A stretch of 27,910 nt of DNA, from assembly GCA_009801015.1 (NCBI GenBank), contig VHZZ01000711.1, positions 143,183-171,092 of the forward strand, written 5' to 3'. Position 1 is the stretch's first letter. Each line of letters begins with the position of its first letter. The DNA comes from Silene noctiflora (taxonomy: Eukaryota; Streptophyta; Magnoliopsida; Caryophyllales; Caryophyllaceae). Below, piece after piece: positions 1-11,211 of this stretch. The position numbers and the translations under genes are program-made. The notes under the pieces were generated by a model. It was not told the origin of the DNA and ran no database searches. It was given only the letters and a program-made list of their open reading frames with translations.

Positions 1-1360
1 CCTTAAAAGTTGAGTCCTTTGAGTAGATTCACATGTTGAATGCTGGGATATGATGGATGCTGGAAAATGTATATTTACGTGTTCATTATGCTAAAAACAT
101 GTTAGAAAATAAGTCGGAAAATCATGTTACATGTAATTTCTGTTGAAACTCGTATCACTTTTACGTTAAAATATTTGTGTCCTAAATAGCGGGGTGTCAC
201 ACAATCCCCCACCGCCTCTGGCCACCACCCCTGCCACCAATGGGACACGGTGGTTCCAGGGACGGTATTAACTCTCTCTTGTCGCCACCACGCATCCACC
301 ATCACCCTCCTAAACAGCCTTAGCACACGAATCCCCCTTCTCCTGTTTTACGTAAAAACCGCCACCACAACCACCTAACACCACCACTAACCACCTTATC
401 ACCACCCCTAGGACCGTCTACCACCCAGCAACACAGCCACACCTTCCTCTTGCCACGACAACCCTCATACACCACATACAACTCGCCTTAATCGCATAAC
501 CCGAAAATCCGTAATAAAACAAACTCTCCTACTCCGGCCACCATTGCCACCAGTGGCCACCACAGACGCCACCACTAGACTCGACTCGAACTCCCAAGAC
601 TAACCATCCCAAACCCAGGTCAAGACGGTCACGAAAAAGGGTCCAAACCCTTCTTCCCGTTTACACGCATAACCCGACACCACCAGTCAAACACCCAAAA
701 ACCACCTACACGACGGTCAACGGCTTCCCTAGCTAGGTCAGATCTGGTCACGGTAGTTCATAGTCCGTCCTAGGTCAATTACTATGGTCCAAGGTCAAGC
801 ATAGTTGAAGAAATTACTAGCATAAGATGGTGTGCGCGCAAGGTAAATAAACGAATTAATAATAATTTTGAGACGGTTTCATAACTCACTTGTCTGAGGC
901 AAAATAGGGCTTATGAAATCTGAAAACTAGGTTTTAGAACTCCTCTTGCTTTGTGAATATAATAAGCTATATTTTAGAGTATTTATAGTACAATAAAATA
1001 GGGAATTTGGGTATTAATAAAATTTCCAAATTACTTTTAGGAATATTATCTTTTATAATAATTAGTATTATTAATTTATGAAATTAATAAATCACAAATA
1101 TTATTTTGTATTTGTAGTATTTCGGCCCAAACATAGGTTTAGGAAAGAAATATAATTTATAATTATTAAATAATAATTTAAATATAAAATATGAAAGTAG
1201 TATAAAATAGGGAATAAATATAAAATTTAAAATATAATTAATTACAAAATATAAAATAGAAAGTAGAATATCATTTTATAAAACAATTCCATTTGAAATA
1301 CGTTTATAAAACATAGTAATACTTGCATTGACTGGGACTAAAATACGGGATATTACAGGG
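1..1360 (-). mobile_element. Probable LTR-retrotransposon remnant
   Basis: No coding exon was recognised here. Read on the minus strand, the stretch begins near 1358 with TGTAATATCCCG, a start typical of many plant Ty3/gypsy LTRs. It runs through an AT-rich part (about 960-1340) into a C-rich part full of CCACC words (about 200-800). At 190-200 a GGGGTGTCACAC motif, another common LTR-edge type, marks a possible second boundary. No matching second LTR, primer binding site, polypurine tract or polyprotein reading frame was found. The assignment rests on composition and edge motifs only. Exact limits are unknown, and it may be two fragments from different elements. Confidence 0.35.
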
Positions 1361-1493
1361 AGTAGTAAATTTGTTTCATAAATTTCATCGTAATTTTAAG
1401 ATATGTCATAGAAAAATATATTAATGATAAATTTATGAGTTATGCCACTTTAAAGTAGTTTTATTTAATTGAAAATAAATTTTAATGCTAAAT

Positions 1494-1529
1494 AGAGATA
1501 ACTCGGACGGGGTCGGGCACCAATACTAG
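1494..1529 (+). mobile_element. Helitron-like 3' terminus (degenerate)
   Basis: The stretch is a GC-rich block (CTCGGACGGGGTCGGGC) in AT-rich surroundings, then a short spacer and CTAG followed by T. This is the usual layout of a plant Helitron 3' end (hairpin, spacer, CTRR, host T). The preceding bases AAATAGAGATA resemble AAATAGAGGTA before the better terminus ending at 27111, so both may belong to one family. The stem here is weak and no 5' TC end was found. Confidence 0.4.
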
Positions 1530-1530
1530 T

Positions 1531-3330
1531 TAATTTAATTCCTGTATGAATTGAACCAGACAAGGCCTTATTAATAAATATAAAACAATAAAAAACTAAA
1601 TTAAAAAATGTTCCAACTTTTTTTTCTTACAATAGCGGACAAAAGATTCACAAAGACAATGATATACTCTCTTCCCGGTCATTTGTTGTCCTTTTCTATT
1701 TTTGGTATCTTAGTTAATTATTATTCTTTCTATTCAAGGAATGCACGCATTTGATGAGCAATTTGATAATTCTCACTCAATTTGGTCTACTTGTCATTTA
1801 TAATTGGCTCCCTCCTCTTTTTCTTAATTTTTGTGCCAAAATCAAAGGATAACAAATAAACCACAACGAGCGAGGGTGTAAAACGTTGTAGATGACTCAA
1901 CTTAAAGGACAACACCCCCGAGGGAAACGAGGTGATGTAACCAAATATTCGTTCTTACTACCACAGCTTTCTTAAACGACAGTAAGAATTTGTAATTGTT
2001 ATTTAGGTACGTATTGTATTGGAGAATTGGACAAATAGTTGAACCATGGATATTATGATATTCTCAAAATATTGTAAGGTGAGCTAGAAAGTAGAAACTT
2101 TGACTTGGCAAAACCAATAGATTTTGAGGAAATTGATCAATTCATATAATAAACATAGCCGTCTAATAACAATGTTCAAAAGATTATGAGAATCGCGGTC
2201 CATTCTTATTTCTTAATAATCATTTTGTTTTTGTTTGCTAGCCAAATGTTAGATTTGAGTAGTGATTGCTATAAAACTAAGTTTTCTTATTATAGGGGGC
2301 TCATATTATCTTGTGGAATCGGACCTCTCAAATTCATTTGAATTGACTGGCCTTGATAAGACTATAAGAGTCCTCCAATTTAAATTTCATTGACGAGATT
2401 ATACACTCCATTCAGCATTGATTTAGTACATTTATCAATGACATAAGGTTTTAGGTAAAGAAGATTGGAGTTCTTGTTCTGACTTATGAGAATTATATAA
2501 CTTTATTTTAAAGTTGATATTTGATACAATAAATTCGGTACAATCTTATCGAATGCCAGACTTAAATGAACAGTAGAGTCACATTTTGAAAATAGCATTT
2601 TTAATTTTTACTTTTTAGGGATCTAAATTTATTTCAGAAATCCAATAAATAGTAAATGTGAATAATAAAGATTTCAATCCAATCTATCTTACTCCACAAA
2701 TTGTAGTGTTAAGAGTGTGTGCTTTTAATGTTTGGCATAATAAATGGTTAGATTCATTTGTAATCGGTTACTCCTTAATGCCTTTGAGCCTTGAGAAATT
2801 TTCAATAGGCAAAGTCATAAACTTGGATAAACCCATACAATAATTTGATTTACTCACCTTTTTTAAACAAATTTTAGAATTGTCTCCGTCTCCGTCTCCA
2901 TCTTCGTTTCTTATTCTTTTTACCTTTTTGTTATTTAAGAAATAATATACTCGTGCTTTTAAGTAGATTCGGCAAAACTGATCCATTCGAATAACCCGAC
3001 CTAAACCCGCGTCGCACCCGAGTTGAAAACTCGAATCTGACCCTACACGATTCAACCTCACATGAATGCTTATTATCGCAAACCGATTATTATCCCTAAA
3101 TAGCTGAGAAACAATCCACACATGTTATGACCCAACCCGACCTAAATTCTTGCAAATTTGAACAATTCAAACCGACCTGGTTCACCAGTTTTTTCGGTGC
3201 ACTCGTAAGGCACGAGATCGGAGACGAAATTGAGACACTAGTGCATGGTGCCCTCATTTTCCACGAGCGCAACCATCTCTTCTCATTCCTACTCCTTAAA
3301 ACACCGAATCTCCCTCTCCTTTTCAACTAT
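1531..3330. other. Intergenic AT-rich region upstream of MVD
   Basis: No gene was recognised. Short reading frames exist on both strands (for example 2658-2843 plus and 3121-2768 minus), but none has a recognisable domain or protein-like composition. A T/CTCCGTCTC-rich run near 2880-2905 and a block of CCCGACC and ACCCGAC words at 2990-3180 look like remains of mobile DNA. The last few hundred bases must contain the MVD promoter. Confidence 0.5.
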
Positions 3331-3354
3331 ATATCTCACGAAATCTTGCACCCA

Positions 3355-3366
3355 TATATATATAAA
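3355..3366 (+). promoter_or_regulatory. Likely TATA box of the MVD gene
   Basis: TATATATATAAA lies 139 bases upstream of the MVD start codon. A pyrimidine-rich leader with CATC and TCTTC words (3400-3500) lies between them, as is common for plant 5' untranslated regions. A start site about 30 bases downstream would give a leader of roughly 110 bases. This is inferred from position and sequence alone. Confidence 0.5.
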
Positions 3367-3504
3367 CAATACTTAAATCAAATCACATTAAATATTAATA
3401 TAAAAAACCCCCATCGTTTCATCTTTGTTTTCATCGATTTGTGATCAAAATCTCCACCTAAATCTCATCTTCTTCCTCTAAAAATTCCCAATTCTTGAAA
3501 TTCA

Positions 3505-6500
3505 ATGGCAGTGGAAAAATGGGTAAGAATTGTTACAGCTCAAACACCAACAAACATTGCTGTAATTAAGTATTGGGGTAAAAGAGATGAAACCTTAATT
3601 TTACCTGTTAATGATAGTATTAGTGTTACTCTTGATCCTAATCATCTTTGTACTACCACTACTGTTGCTGTTAGTCCTGCATTCCAGTCTGATCGTATGT
3701 GGCTTAATGGAAAGGTGTGCTCTTTCTCCTCAATTTGGTATTTTTTTTGTAATGTTGATGTTTTGTTTACTACTTTAGTCTTTGTGAGGCGTATTTTAAT
3801 CAAAGGTTGACGAATGATTGAGACGGAGGGAATACTATGATGGAAAATTGAGTTTTTTGTGAAGTATTGAAGATGTGAATGTGACCCTGAATTTGATTTG
3901 TGAAGATGTGATTCCCCTTTTGCCAATTTTCTAAGCTTTGATGTAAAATGCATACATTGACTTTTTTTTGTTCTATAACAATGTGGGTCCTAATACAAGA
4001 TTAACGCCTAGTCTGAATGTCTGATTGAGTGTCGGATGTACGCAACCTTACCTCGTTGTTTGAGAGATGGGGGTTTTAGACTTGGTGGAGTCAAGGGCAT
4101 GAGGGAGAGTCGGATGTCGGTAGCTTCAGTAGGTTCTAGTCAAGAAACCCGCCGATAGTCTGATGGTCAACTATGCTGATGGGTTTTGAACTTGAGTATT
4201 CGCTCACTTAGAATGCAAACACCCTGGTCCCACTTTTTGTGAGAGGAATTTCGAAACTATGAGATGTTTGGAATTTTGGATATGAAGGAGCTAGTACAAT
4301 TTTTCAAGTTTGAGTAATTAAATTTGAAAATGGTATTTTTAAAGACCAAATTTGAAGTTGATATGATATGAAGACAAATTTGATTCAACATCTGTGGTTT
4401 TTAAGAGATTATAGGAATATATATTTGAAAGACTGAAAATTTGTTGAATTGACGTTCTATTTTGTATTATGGTGAAAGTAGGAGATTTCACTTGCTGGAG
4501 GAAGATTTCAGAGTTGTTTGAGGGAAATTCGAAAACGTGCTACTGATGTTGAAGATGAGGAGAAAGGTATAAAAATTGCAAAAAAGGACTGGGAGACGTT
4601 ACATGTTCACATAGCATCTTACAATAATTTTCCTACTGCTGCTGGGCTTGCTTCTTCAGCTGCTGGCTTGGCTTGCCTAGGTAACATTCATATCTAAGTC
4701 ATTCGATAAATTTGTTCTTTTTGCTTTATATGATGAATGAATACTTGCTCGTGTCTAATATCTTTCAAATCACTGTAGTTTCTTGATGTTACCTTCCTAA
4801 TCTGTGCTTTCCGGGCGATGTTTTATGAGTGGTGATATAAGAATAATATAGAGGGCCATAATATGACTTTTTTTTTGCATGGAAGGATCAAAGATTTGTG
4901 GAATTTATTTGGAGAGTTAAGAGAGTAAGCCTGAATCAGAAATATCATCTGTGCCTGCCTTTTGTTCCGTAGGGTAGGTAATGAGCTCTCATGTCATAAG
5001 TGAATAATGGATGTGTTGATAAGTTTATTGGACGGTGTATCTAAGCACACATAGTATTTGGACTTAAGCTGACAAATTCAAATAGTAGGTTGAAACTGTT
5101 GTGTGCCGGCATCTCAATGACCCTAATAACTGTATAAATAGTAAGAGATATATCAATTACAGGATACCCATATACAGAAATAATGCGATGCTTGCACTCG
5201 GGTAAGGAGGATCTAACACGGTTACATATCCGAGTGTCATGTCTTTGAAATCTTAAAATTAAGGATTTGGGGATATGTTTCGAAGGTTCCAACATCTGAA
5301 TTTTTTCTCGGCTACTTTTTTTTTTTTTTGCTCTTATTCAAAATCTTAAAGTGGCTCACTAAAGTGGTTGTGCTCTGTTGTGAAGTACCAGTCCTTTGAT
5401 GCAATTCTCGACGCATTCTTCATTTTGGGTCATTCGGAAACAGTCTCTTTGTGTTATCACTAGGGTAAAATTGCATACATCCAACCCCCTTTACCCCTTA
5501 CCGGGCAATTTGCGGGAGCCATTGAGGCACTGGGCAGTGTAGTTTCTTCTCATTGATGTATTCTACAAATTTGTGTCAAGTATAATTTTGCATTTTTACC
5601 AAACTTCAGACTATGTTCGTTTGCAGTGTATTCTTTAGCAAAGCTTATGAATGTCAAAGAAGACGAAGGACAGCTTTCTGCCATTGCTAGGTATTCAATC
5701 TGTTTCTTTACTTTCAGATGTTTCTATGTGTCTATCCACCTGATAGTCATTTTCTTTGAATGTGAGGAAAACAGTCTCTAATTTTCTGTGGGCTTGGTAA
5801 TGATATACAGGCAAGGTTCGGGTAGTGCTTGTCGCAGTTTGTATGGTGGTTTTGTTAAGTGGATTATGGGAAATGTAAGCTCTAGGCCTGAATTTTTCTT
5901 CTTACTTTTCAGCCCCCTAGTTAGTGTAAATTTTGGGTGCTTATACTGGAAGATAATTAGATGTCATTTAGTTTCTTTTTACTATTGTCCTTAATTTTTA
6001 ATATCCATTTTTGTGAAACATTTGATGGAAGGCTGATATTGCAACTGTGATATGATGCACTTCTTGTGAGAAATTATAGTATTTCACGGCGAAACAATTT
6101 TTTTTGGTCTTTGTACATGTTGAGATTTTCGCATGACTTGCCTTTCTGCCATGCATATTAGAATGAAGATGGCAGTGACAGTCTGGCTGTTCAAGTTGCA
6201 GATGAGAAGCATTGGGATGATCTTGTCATATTGATTGCAGTGGTATGAACTTTTTTTTTGTTATATAGTTTCTGTGCTTTATTTATGAGTTTTAAATTTG
6301 TTATTTGAGCTCTAGTATAAAACTTCTATATATTTATGCAAAGTGCATGCGTATGTTGATATATGGTTCCTTGCGTTTAGGTTGAGTTCACTTATGCCAG
6401 ATTCTCCTTTGACCTGGATATTCATGAAATTGCCATTCTTCTCACAAAGCTCAATTATCGTAGCATTTTTTTATTTATTATTTTATTTTATTTTTTCTGT

Positions 6501-8885
6501 TTTAGGCTCTTATAGTATGCTAATCATATCTACAATAGGTAAGCGCCCGGCAGAAAGAAACAAGCAGTACAAGTGGGATGCGCGAGAGTGTTGAAACAAG
6601 CTTGCTGTTAAAGCACAGGGCTCAGGTATCTGTCTAAACTGTATGATAAGCGTGAGAGTTTGAAAAATGCCTAAAGAAAATTTTCATGTTACCCTTTGAG
6701 CCGGTAGTGGGTGATATTGTTGGACTGTTTTATCGACTTCTATGGATTCTCAACTATTCTTTTCTTGCTTCACTATTTAGCTTTAGAATGTGTCAGGCGT
6801 CTATTGACGTGAACATTTCATGCTTTACTCTTAATTCAGTGGCACTAACTGAATTTGGATCATACATTGAAAGTAGAATATGGAACAAACCAATCGTAGA
6901 GAAAGTCAAGTAAATCAAACCATTAATTAGGCCAGTCTTGAACTTGTCCTAGAATTTTGGGTTTTTTCGGTCTTGTACATACGAGTGATTGTGGTATCTA
7001 AACTTGATTCTCAGAAACCTGTTAGCTGCCCAAATTGCTTGTAGTTTCTTCCGTGTAATCTCCACACTTCTTCATCCCTCTCGTCAAAACCACCAGCAAG
7101 CACTGTGAAATACATTTTTACAGGTTGATTTGTCTTGTGTATTGGGGTGTTTTGAGAATTTTCCGCACTGCTTTTTTATAGGAAGTTGTACCGAAGCGCA
7201 TTGTGCAAATGGAAGAAGCCATAAAAACAAAAGACTTCACCTCTTTCGCTCAACTTACTTGTGCTGATAGTAATCAATTTCATGCTGTGTGCCTTGATAC
7301 ATCCCCTCCTATATTTTACATGAATGACACATCCCACAAGTAAGTTTCCTGTCCTGTACATAGGTATATTCCATTATTTATCAGCAACGTTCATCCGCTA
7401 ATTCGTCGCTGCATGTCTTTCAATGAATGAAATGCAGGATTATCAGCATTGTAGAGAAGTGGAATCGCGCTGAAGGAACACCTCAGGTTTGTTTTTAAAC
7501 TTCATCCACGTGTGATCTTGCTGTACTTCTAATAAATGATTGTGCAAGTTTTGTAACCCCCCCTTTTTGTTTTACTGTTTCTATAAAAAAAATGATAAAC
7601 TTTGTTGCTTTGCTTGAAATTGTTGGTACGTTTCTCTCAAGCAATATTCAGCGGTTTTCTCAAGCAATATTCATATCAGTAGCAGTAGAGTAACGCAAAT
7701 ATGATACTCCCTGTGTCTCAATCATTGGTTTACCTTTGATTAAAAATACTCCTCACAAGAATAAAAAAAGGTAAACAAATGATTGGGAGGTAGGTAGTAT
7801 ATAAGAATAAGAATTAAAATAGAGCTAAGGGCCAGATAGACTTGAGTATATTAGATCTGGGTTAGAAATCTGATACACTTCATACTCTAACATGAAGACT
7901 ATATATTGCAAAATAAGTAGCATTAATTATATCTCGTGTTCTCCCAGAAATGTTTTTAATTTGTCGCTAAAGGAAATTTAAGGTAATTGTCTGAGTAACA
8001 CAACACAATTACTTTACCATATAAGCTGACGGACTTCCAGTCTTTTACACAAAAAGACTGGGAGAATGAAAAATTGCTCGTCATTAGACTGGGAGAATGA
8101 AAAATTCTATTGACCACCTGTGTTACTCCGACACGTGTCCTGACACGTGTCGGAGTGTCGGACACGGCTATTTTGGGTGAATTTTCCTATTTTGTGGTCT
8201 AAATTGAAGTGTCGAAGTGTCATGTCGTGTCGGACACCGACATGTGACACGGCAGTTAAGTGAAGTGTCGGAGTAACATAGTTGACCACAAGACCACAAC
8301 CACCTAGTTTCCCTTGTGATTCAATGCTCAATAAAATTCACAGCCTTCACTCTGTTAAAATTACTCATTAGCATCAAGTTTGGCTCAATATGGCGTGCAA
8401 TCTTATCTCGAGAAATTTGGCAGGTGGCATACACTTTTGACGCAGGGCCGAATGCCGTCCTAATTGCACGTAACAGAAAGGCGGCTTCAGAGCTTCTAAA
8501 GAAACTTCTCTTCTACTTCCCCCCGGGAGCCGATGCGGATCTCAACAGGTATCTCTATTGACTAAACCATCGAGTTTATTTGGAGACTGTCTTACATGTG
8601 AGACAACTCCCGATCCTTATTATCATTTTTCTTTTGTGTTTACTAAAGAGCTTATCTTATTCCTTGTTCAGTTATCTCATTGGTGATAAGTCGATTCTAG
8701 AAGATGCTGGAGTGAAAGAAATGAAAGATGTGGAATCCCTACCATCCCCTCCAGGTGAAACTTCTACTCAAAAGTACGCCGGAGACGTTAATTATTTCAT
8801 TTGTACAAGGCCTGGAAGAGGTCCCATTGTGCTTTGTGATGATAGCCAAGCTCTTCTCAACCCAGAAACTGGGTTGCCTAAGTGA
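3505..8885 (+). CDS. MVD: Diphosphomevalonate decarboxylase (10 exons)
   Basis: The product catalyses ATP-dependent decarboxylation of mevalonate 5-diphosphate to isopentenyl diphosphate, the last step of the mevalonate pathway. Exons read from the sequence are 3505-3714, 4482-4680, 5627-5690, 5811-5874, 6162-6242, 6539-6625, 7182-7339, 7438-7486, 8424-8548 and 8672-8885. All introns are GT-AG and phases agree, giving 1251 nt and 416 aa, the usual plant length. Family marks are [12 protein letters not shown] near residues 17-28, the GHMP ATP-binding loop [12 protein letters not shown] at 121-132, and F-D-A-G-P-N-A with the likely catalytic Asp310. S-V-T-L-D-P-N-H-L at 40-48 matches the PTS2-like peroxisomal signal reported for plant MVD. 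The protein ends in G-L-P-K. No frame break is seen, so it is probably functional. Introns 2 and 9 host transposon copies. Confidence 0.97.
4010..4100 (-). repeat. Possible SINE-related fragment in MVD intron 1
   Basis: Read on the minus strand, this contains GGTAAGGTTGCGTACATCCG, the conserved core word of Au-type plant SINEs, which also occurs in variant form in MVD intron 2. The flanks do not clearly continue the Au structure, so this may be a short degenerate copy or a related repeat. Confidence 0.35.
5395..5550 (+). mobile_element. Au-like SINE segment in MVD intron 2
   Basis: Diagnostic words appear in the expected order: TTCGGAAACAGTCTCTTTGTG (about 5434-5454), then AGGGTAAAATTGCATACATCC (about 5462), ACCCCTTACCGGGCAATTTG, and GGGAGCCATTGAGGCACTGGG (about 5514). 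This is the layout of the 3' half of Au SINEs, tRNA-derived retroelements widespread in plants. The tRNA-like 5' part with A and B boxes and the target duplication were not identified, so this may be a truncated or aged copy. It has the same orientation as the host gene. Confidence 0.65.
7634..7673 (+). repeat. Short direct repeat in MVD intron 9
   Basis: TCTCAAGCAATATTCA occurs twice, at about 7635 and 7658, only a few bases apart. It is a small local duplication with no sign of function. Confidence 0.75.
8055..8106 (+). repeat. 21-bp direct repeat beside the intronic MITE
   Basis: AGACTGGGAGAATGAAAAATT is present exactly at 8055-8075 and 8086-8106, with a 10-base spacer. It lies just left of the MITE at 8118-8281 in MVD intron 9 and could be a local slippage duplication. 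Confidence 0.85.
8118..8281. mobile_element. hAT-like MITE in MVD intron 9
   Basis: This is a 164-bp element with 17-bp terminal inverted repeats. The left end is CTGTGTTACTCCGACAC (8118-8134); the right end (8265-8281) is its complement with one mismatch. It is flanked by the direct repeat TTGACCAC at 8110-8117 and 8282-8289, an 8-bp target duplication as made by hAT-superfamily transposases. The interior is rich in palindromic GTGTCGGACAC and GACACGTGTC words and has no coding capacity, so movement would need a transposase supplied elsewhere. It sits about 140 bases before exon 9 and leaves the splice sites intact. Confidence 0.85.
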
Positions 8886-9010
8886 GAAGACCACTGTGTA
8901 TTGTCAATTGTGTATCAGTTCGTTGTTGCTTGTGTTATCTAATTTTCGAATGTTAGAAATATCCAATTCTTAGATGTTCAATTTTTTTCTGTTGAATATG
9001 GCAAGGAAAA

Positions 9011-9016
9011 AATAAA
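9011..9016 (+). terminator. Likely MVD polyadenylation signal
   Basis: AATAAA lies about 126 bases after the MVD stop codon within an AT-rich stretch. Position and sequence fit a plant near-upstream element, but such hexamers are common in AT-rich DNA. Confidence 0.4.
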
Positions 9017-9019
9017 AGA

Positions 9020-11190
9020 TGCAGTTATTTTTGTTCAGCCCGATTTCATTAGGGTTCACTTGCATGGCAATGAATTTAATACCATTTTTCGGTGTAAAGA
9101 GAGTCTGGGTTTCGAGCACTGCGTTTATCGTTTGGGGTGGACATTGTAACAACAAACTTTAATGTCCCAATCTAGAACTAGATTTAGTACCAAGGTTAGT
9201 TGAATATACTTTGTCAATACCAAGTTTTTACTCGTCAAAAACAGTCCCAATATAATGATTTCGATTTATAAACTGTATGTAAATAGCATCAGATGCTATT
9301 CCCAAGCCTCAATCAGCTAGATGATTACAGCAAAGTAGCCAAGGGTGTACATACCAAATGTGTAATGTATCAAATTGGTGTTGATATTTCTGAGGTAATG
9401 GAGTTTGTCCTCTGAAACTGTACAGCAGAAACAAATTAAAATAAGAAAACTTGAGGAATCCGATTTCACCAATTCGATAAACTAAAAAATTCTTCTTGTC
9501 CCATAGTTATTCTGTCACTTCCCTGTTACAAAGCAGGAAACGAACGAGGACATGTTATAAACTGAATTTTCAGCGTTGACAGTTAAATCTGTTTACTAAT
9601 TGTAGAGTTCCTCACCTGAGACTTCTCAGATTGTAATGTGAATCAGAAAAAAAGGAACACGCATTTGATGTATTACATCAGACTCCTTTTTACATCAGAC
9701 TCCTTTTAGGGGCTGAGCTTACATGTATCAGAGCTAGAAGACTCAAAAATGCTATTGAATTCATTATCATGACAAGTGAAATTAACCTAATGAATAGGTA
9801 AAAAACTGTATACCATATCGTATCCGTATATTAAAACTATATTATATCCGTATACTTGCTCAGCCCTACCAAAAACCGGCCACGATGAGGCGACGAGTAC
9901 TAAACTACTAATATGCACATTAAGAATCTTACTAGTATTTGAATGTACCTCACTTAATATGCAGATATAGCTGAATCGAACCTTCTCCTCAGACTATGTT
10001 CTAAAGCTTCAAAGACAATATGATACAGAAATCTACGGTCTGCAATCTTTTCTCGCCATGCTCCCGTTACCCTCAAGAAATGAACATTTGATCTCTGGTT
10101 AAGGACCCAAACGTTTAAATTTACAGTTAAGGAACTCAAACTAACACCGTTAACTCACTGTGATATAAAGAGTGCCTGCCAAGCCCACCAAAAATTAGAA
10201 ACTACAAATCCACTAGATCAAATTTCGAAACACCCAATCCAAAGGCAATCCAATTTCGTCTAATTCTAATCAAATTTGGCAAACCCATATAACATCCTTC
10301 TGAGATCAAAAAATTCATATTCTCCATCAAAGCAGCAATTAGGGCTACTAGAGGGAAAAGTAGTTAGTAAGTCAGTAATTTTCTAAACATGCTTAAAGAT
10401 CTCATCTTTAAATTGTTTTATCCTAATTTATGTTTGTGTATAATGCTAATTTTATTACAAAAATTAATTTCATTCTCTTTGATTTAGATTGTTGTAGTTG
10501 TAAATTAAACCGATTTTAAGACTAATTTGAGGATAGTTTTGTGTATACAAAAAAACACACAAAATCAGAAACTAAACAAATTAAACGGAATCACAAGAAC
10601 AATCAAATATCCCTTGAAATCAACAACAAAATCAGTCTGGCAAAAACCTCAATTACAACGAACTGGACTTACCGGAGAAAAAAGTAGAGCAATTGGGAAA
10701 GATTGGTTTTTTGGGAAAGAATGGTTTTTGTAGTTGCGTCTTCCAAACAGTTTATGGAGAACCAGCCTGCGCTCGAAAGATGGTAAAAGCGATCATGATT
10801 CTCAGCTAGGCAATGAAAAAAGACAACAAGTTAGCGCTTAATCATGGATATAAGTGACCCATTGTTCTTTCCGATGTTCTATTTCTTGCAGCAGCATCTA
10901 TGCAGCAATATCCTAGCTTCATCTCAACATAGAGATTAGAGAAGAACTACAACATATGTATATATGCATCAAACATGGAAGGTTATTCTAATTTCAAGCC
11001 ACGATCGCAAACAGGCCATCTAGGCAAGCATAACTTTAGAGCACAACCTTATCACAGGAAAAGAAATGGGGTCTATGCCTCCATGTTTTCTTGATCGAAT
11101 ATCGGGATTGCTCCAGCGAGATATGATGTCATTGCAAAAGGTATACACCACAATCACCCTATTAACCAAACCCAGTTCAGTTCATCAAGT
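9020..11190. other. Intergenic region between MVD and the NYN gene
   Basis: No certain gene was found. A 17-bp tandem duplication with core ACATCAGACTCCTTTT sits at about 9673-9708. A minus-strand reading frame at 10139-9954 has a protein-like stretch (R-F-L-Y-H-I-V-F-E-A-L-E-H) but no recognised family and no clear exon borders; it could be a gene relic. The part just below 11200 is probably 3' untranslated region of the NYN gene. The rest is featureless AT-rich sequence. Confidence 0.5.
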
Positions 11191-11211
11191 GTGATCGCAA
11201 ACAGTTGGCAT

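Noticed and set aside
102..326. A minus-strand frame at the left edge
   Set aside because: It crosses the edge motif of a retrotransposon-like region and shows no protein features.
3127..3444. A 105-codon plus-strand frame just upstream of MVD
   Set aside because: It runs into the likely TATA box and 5' leader of MVD, has low-complexity composition and no recognised domain.
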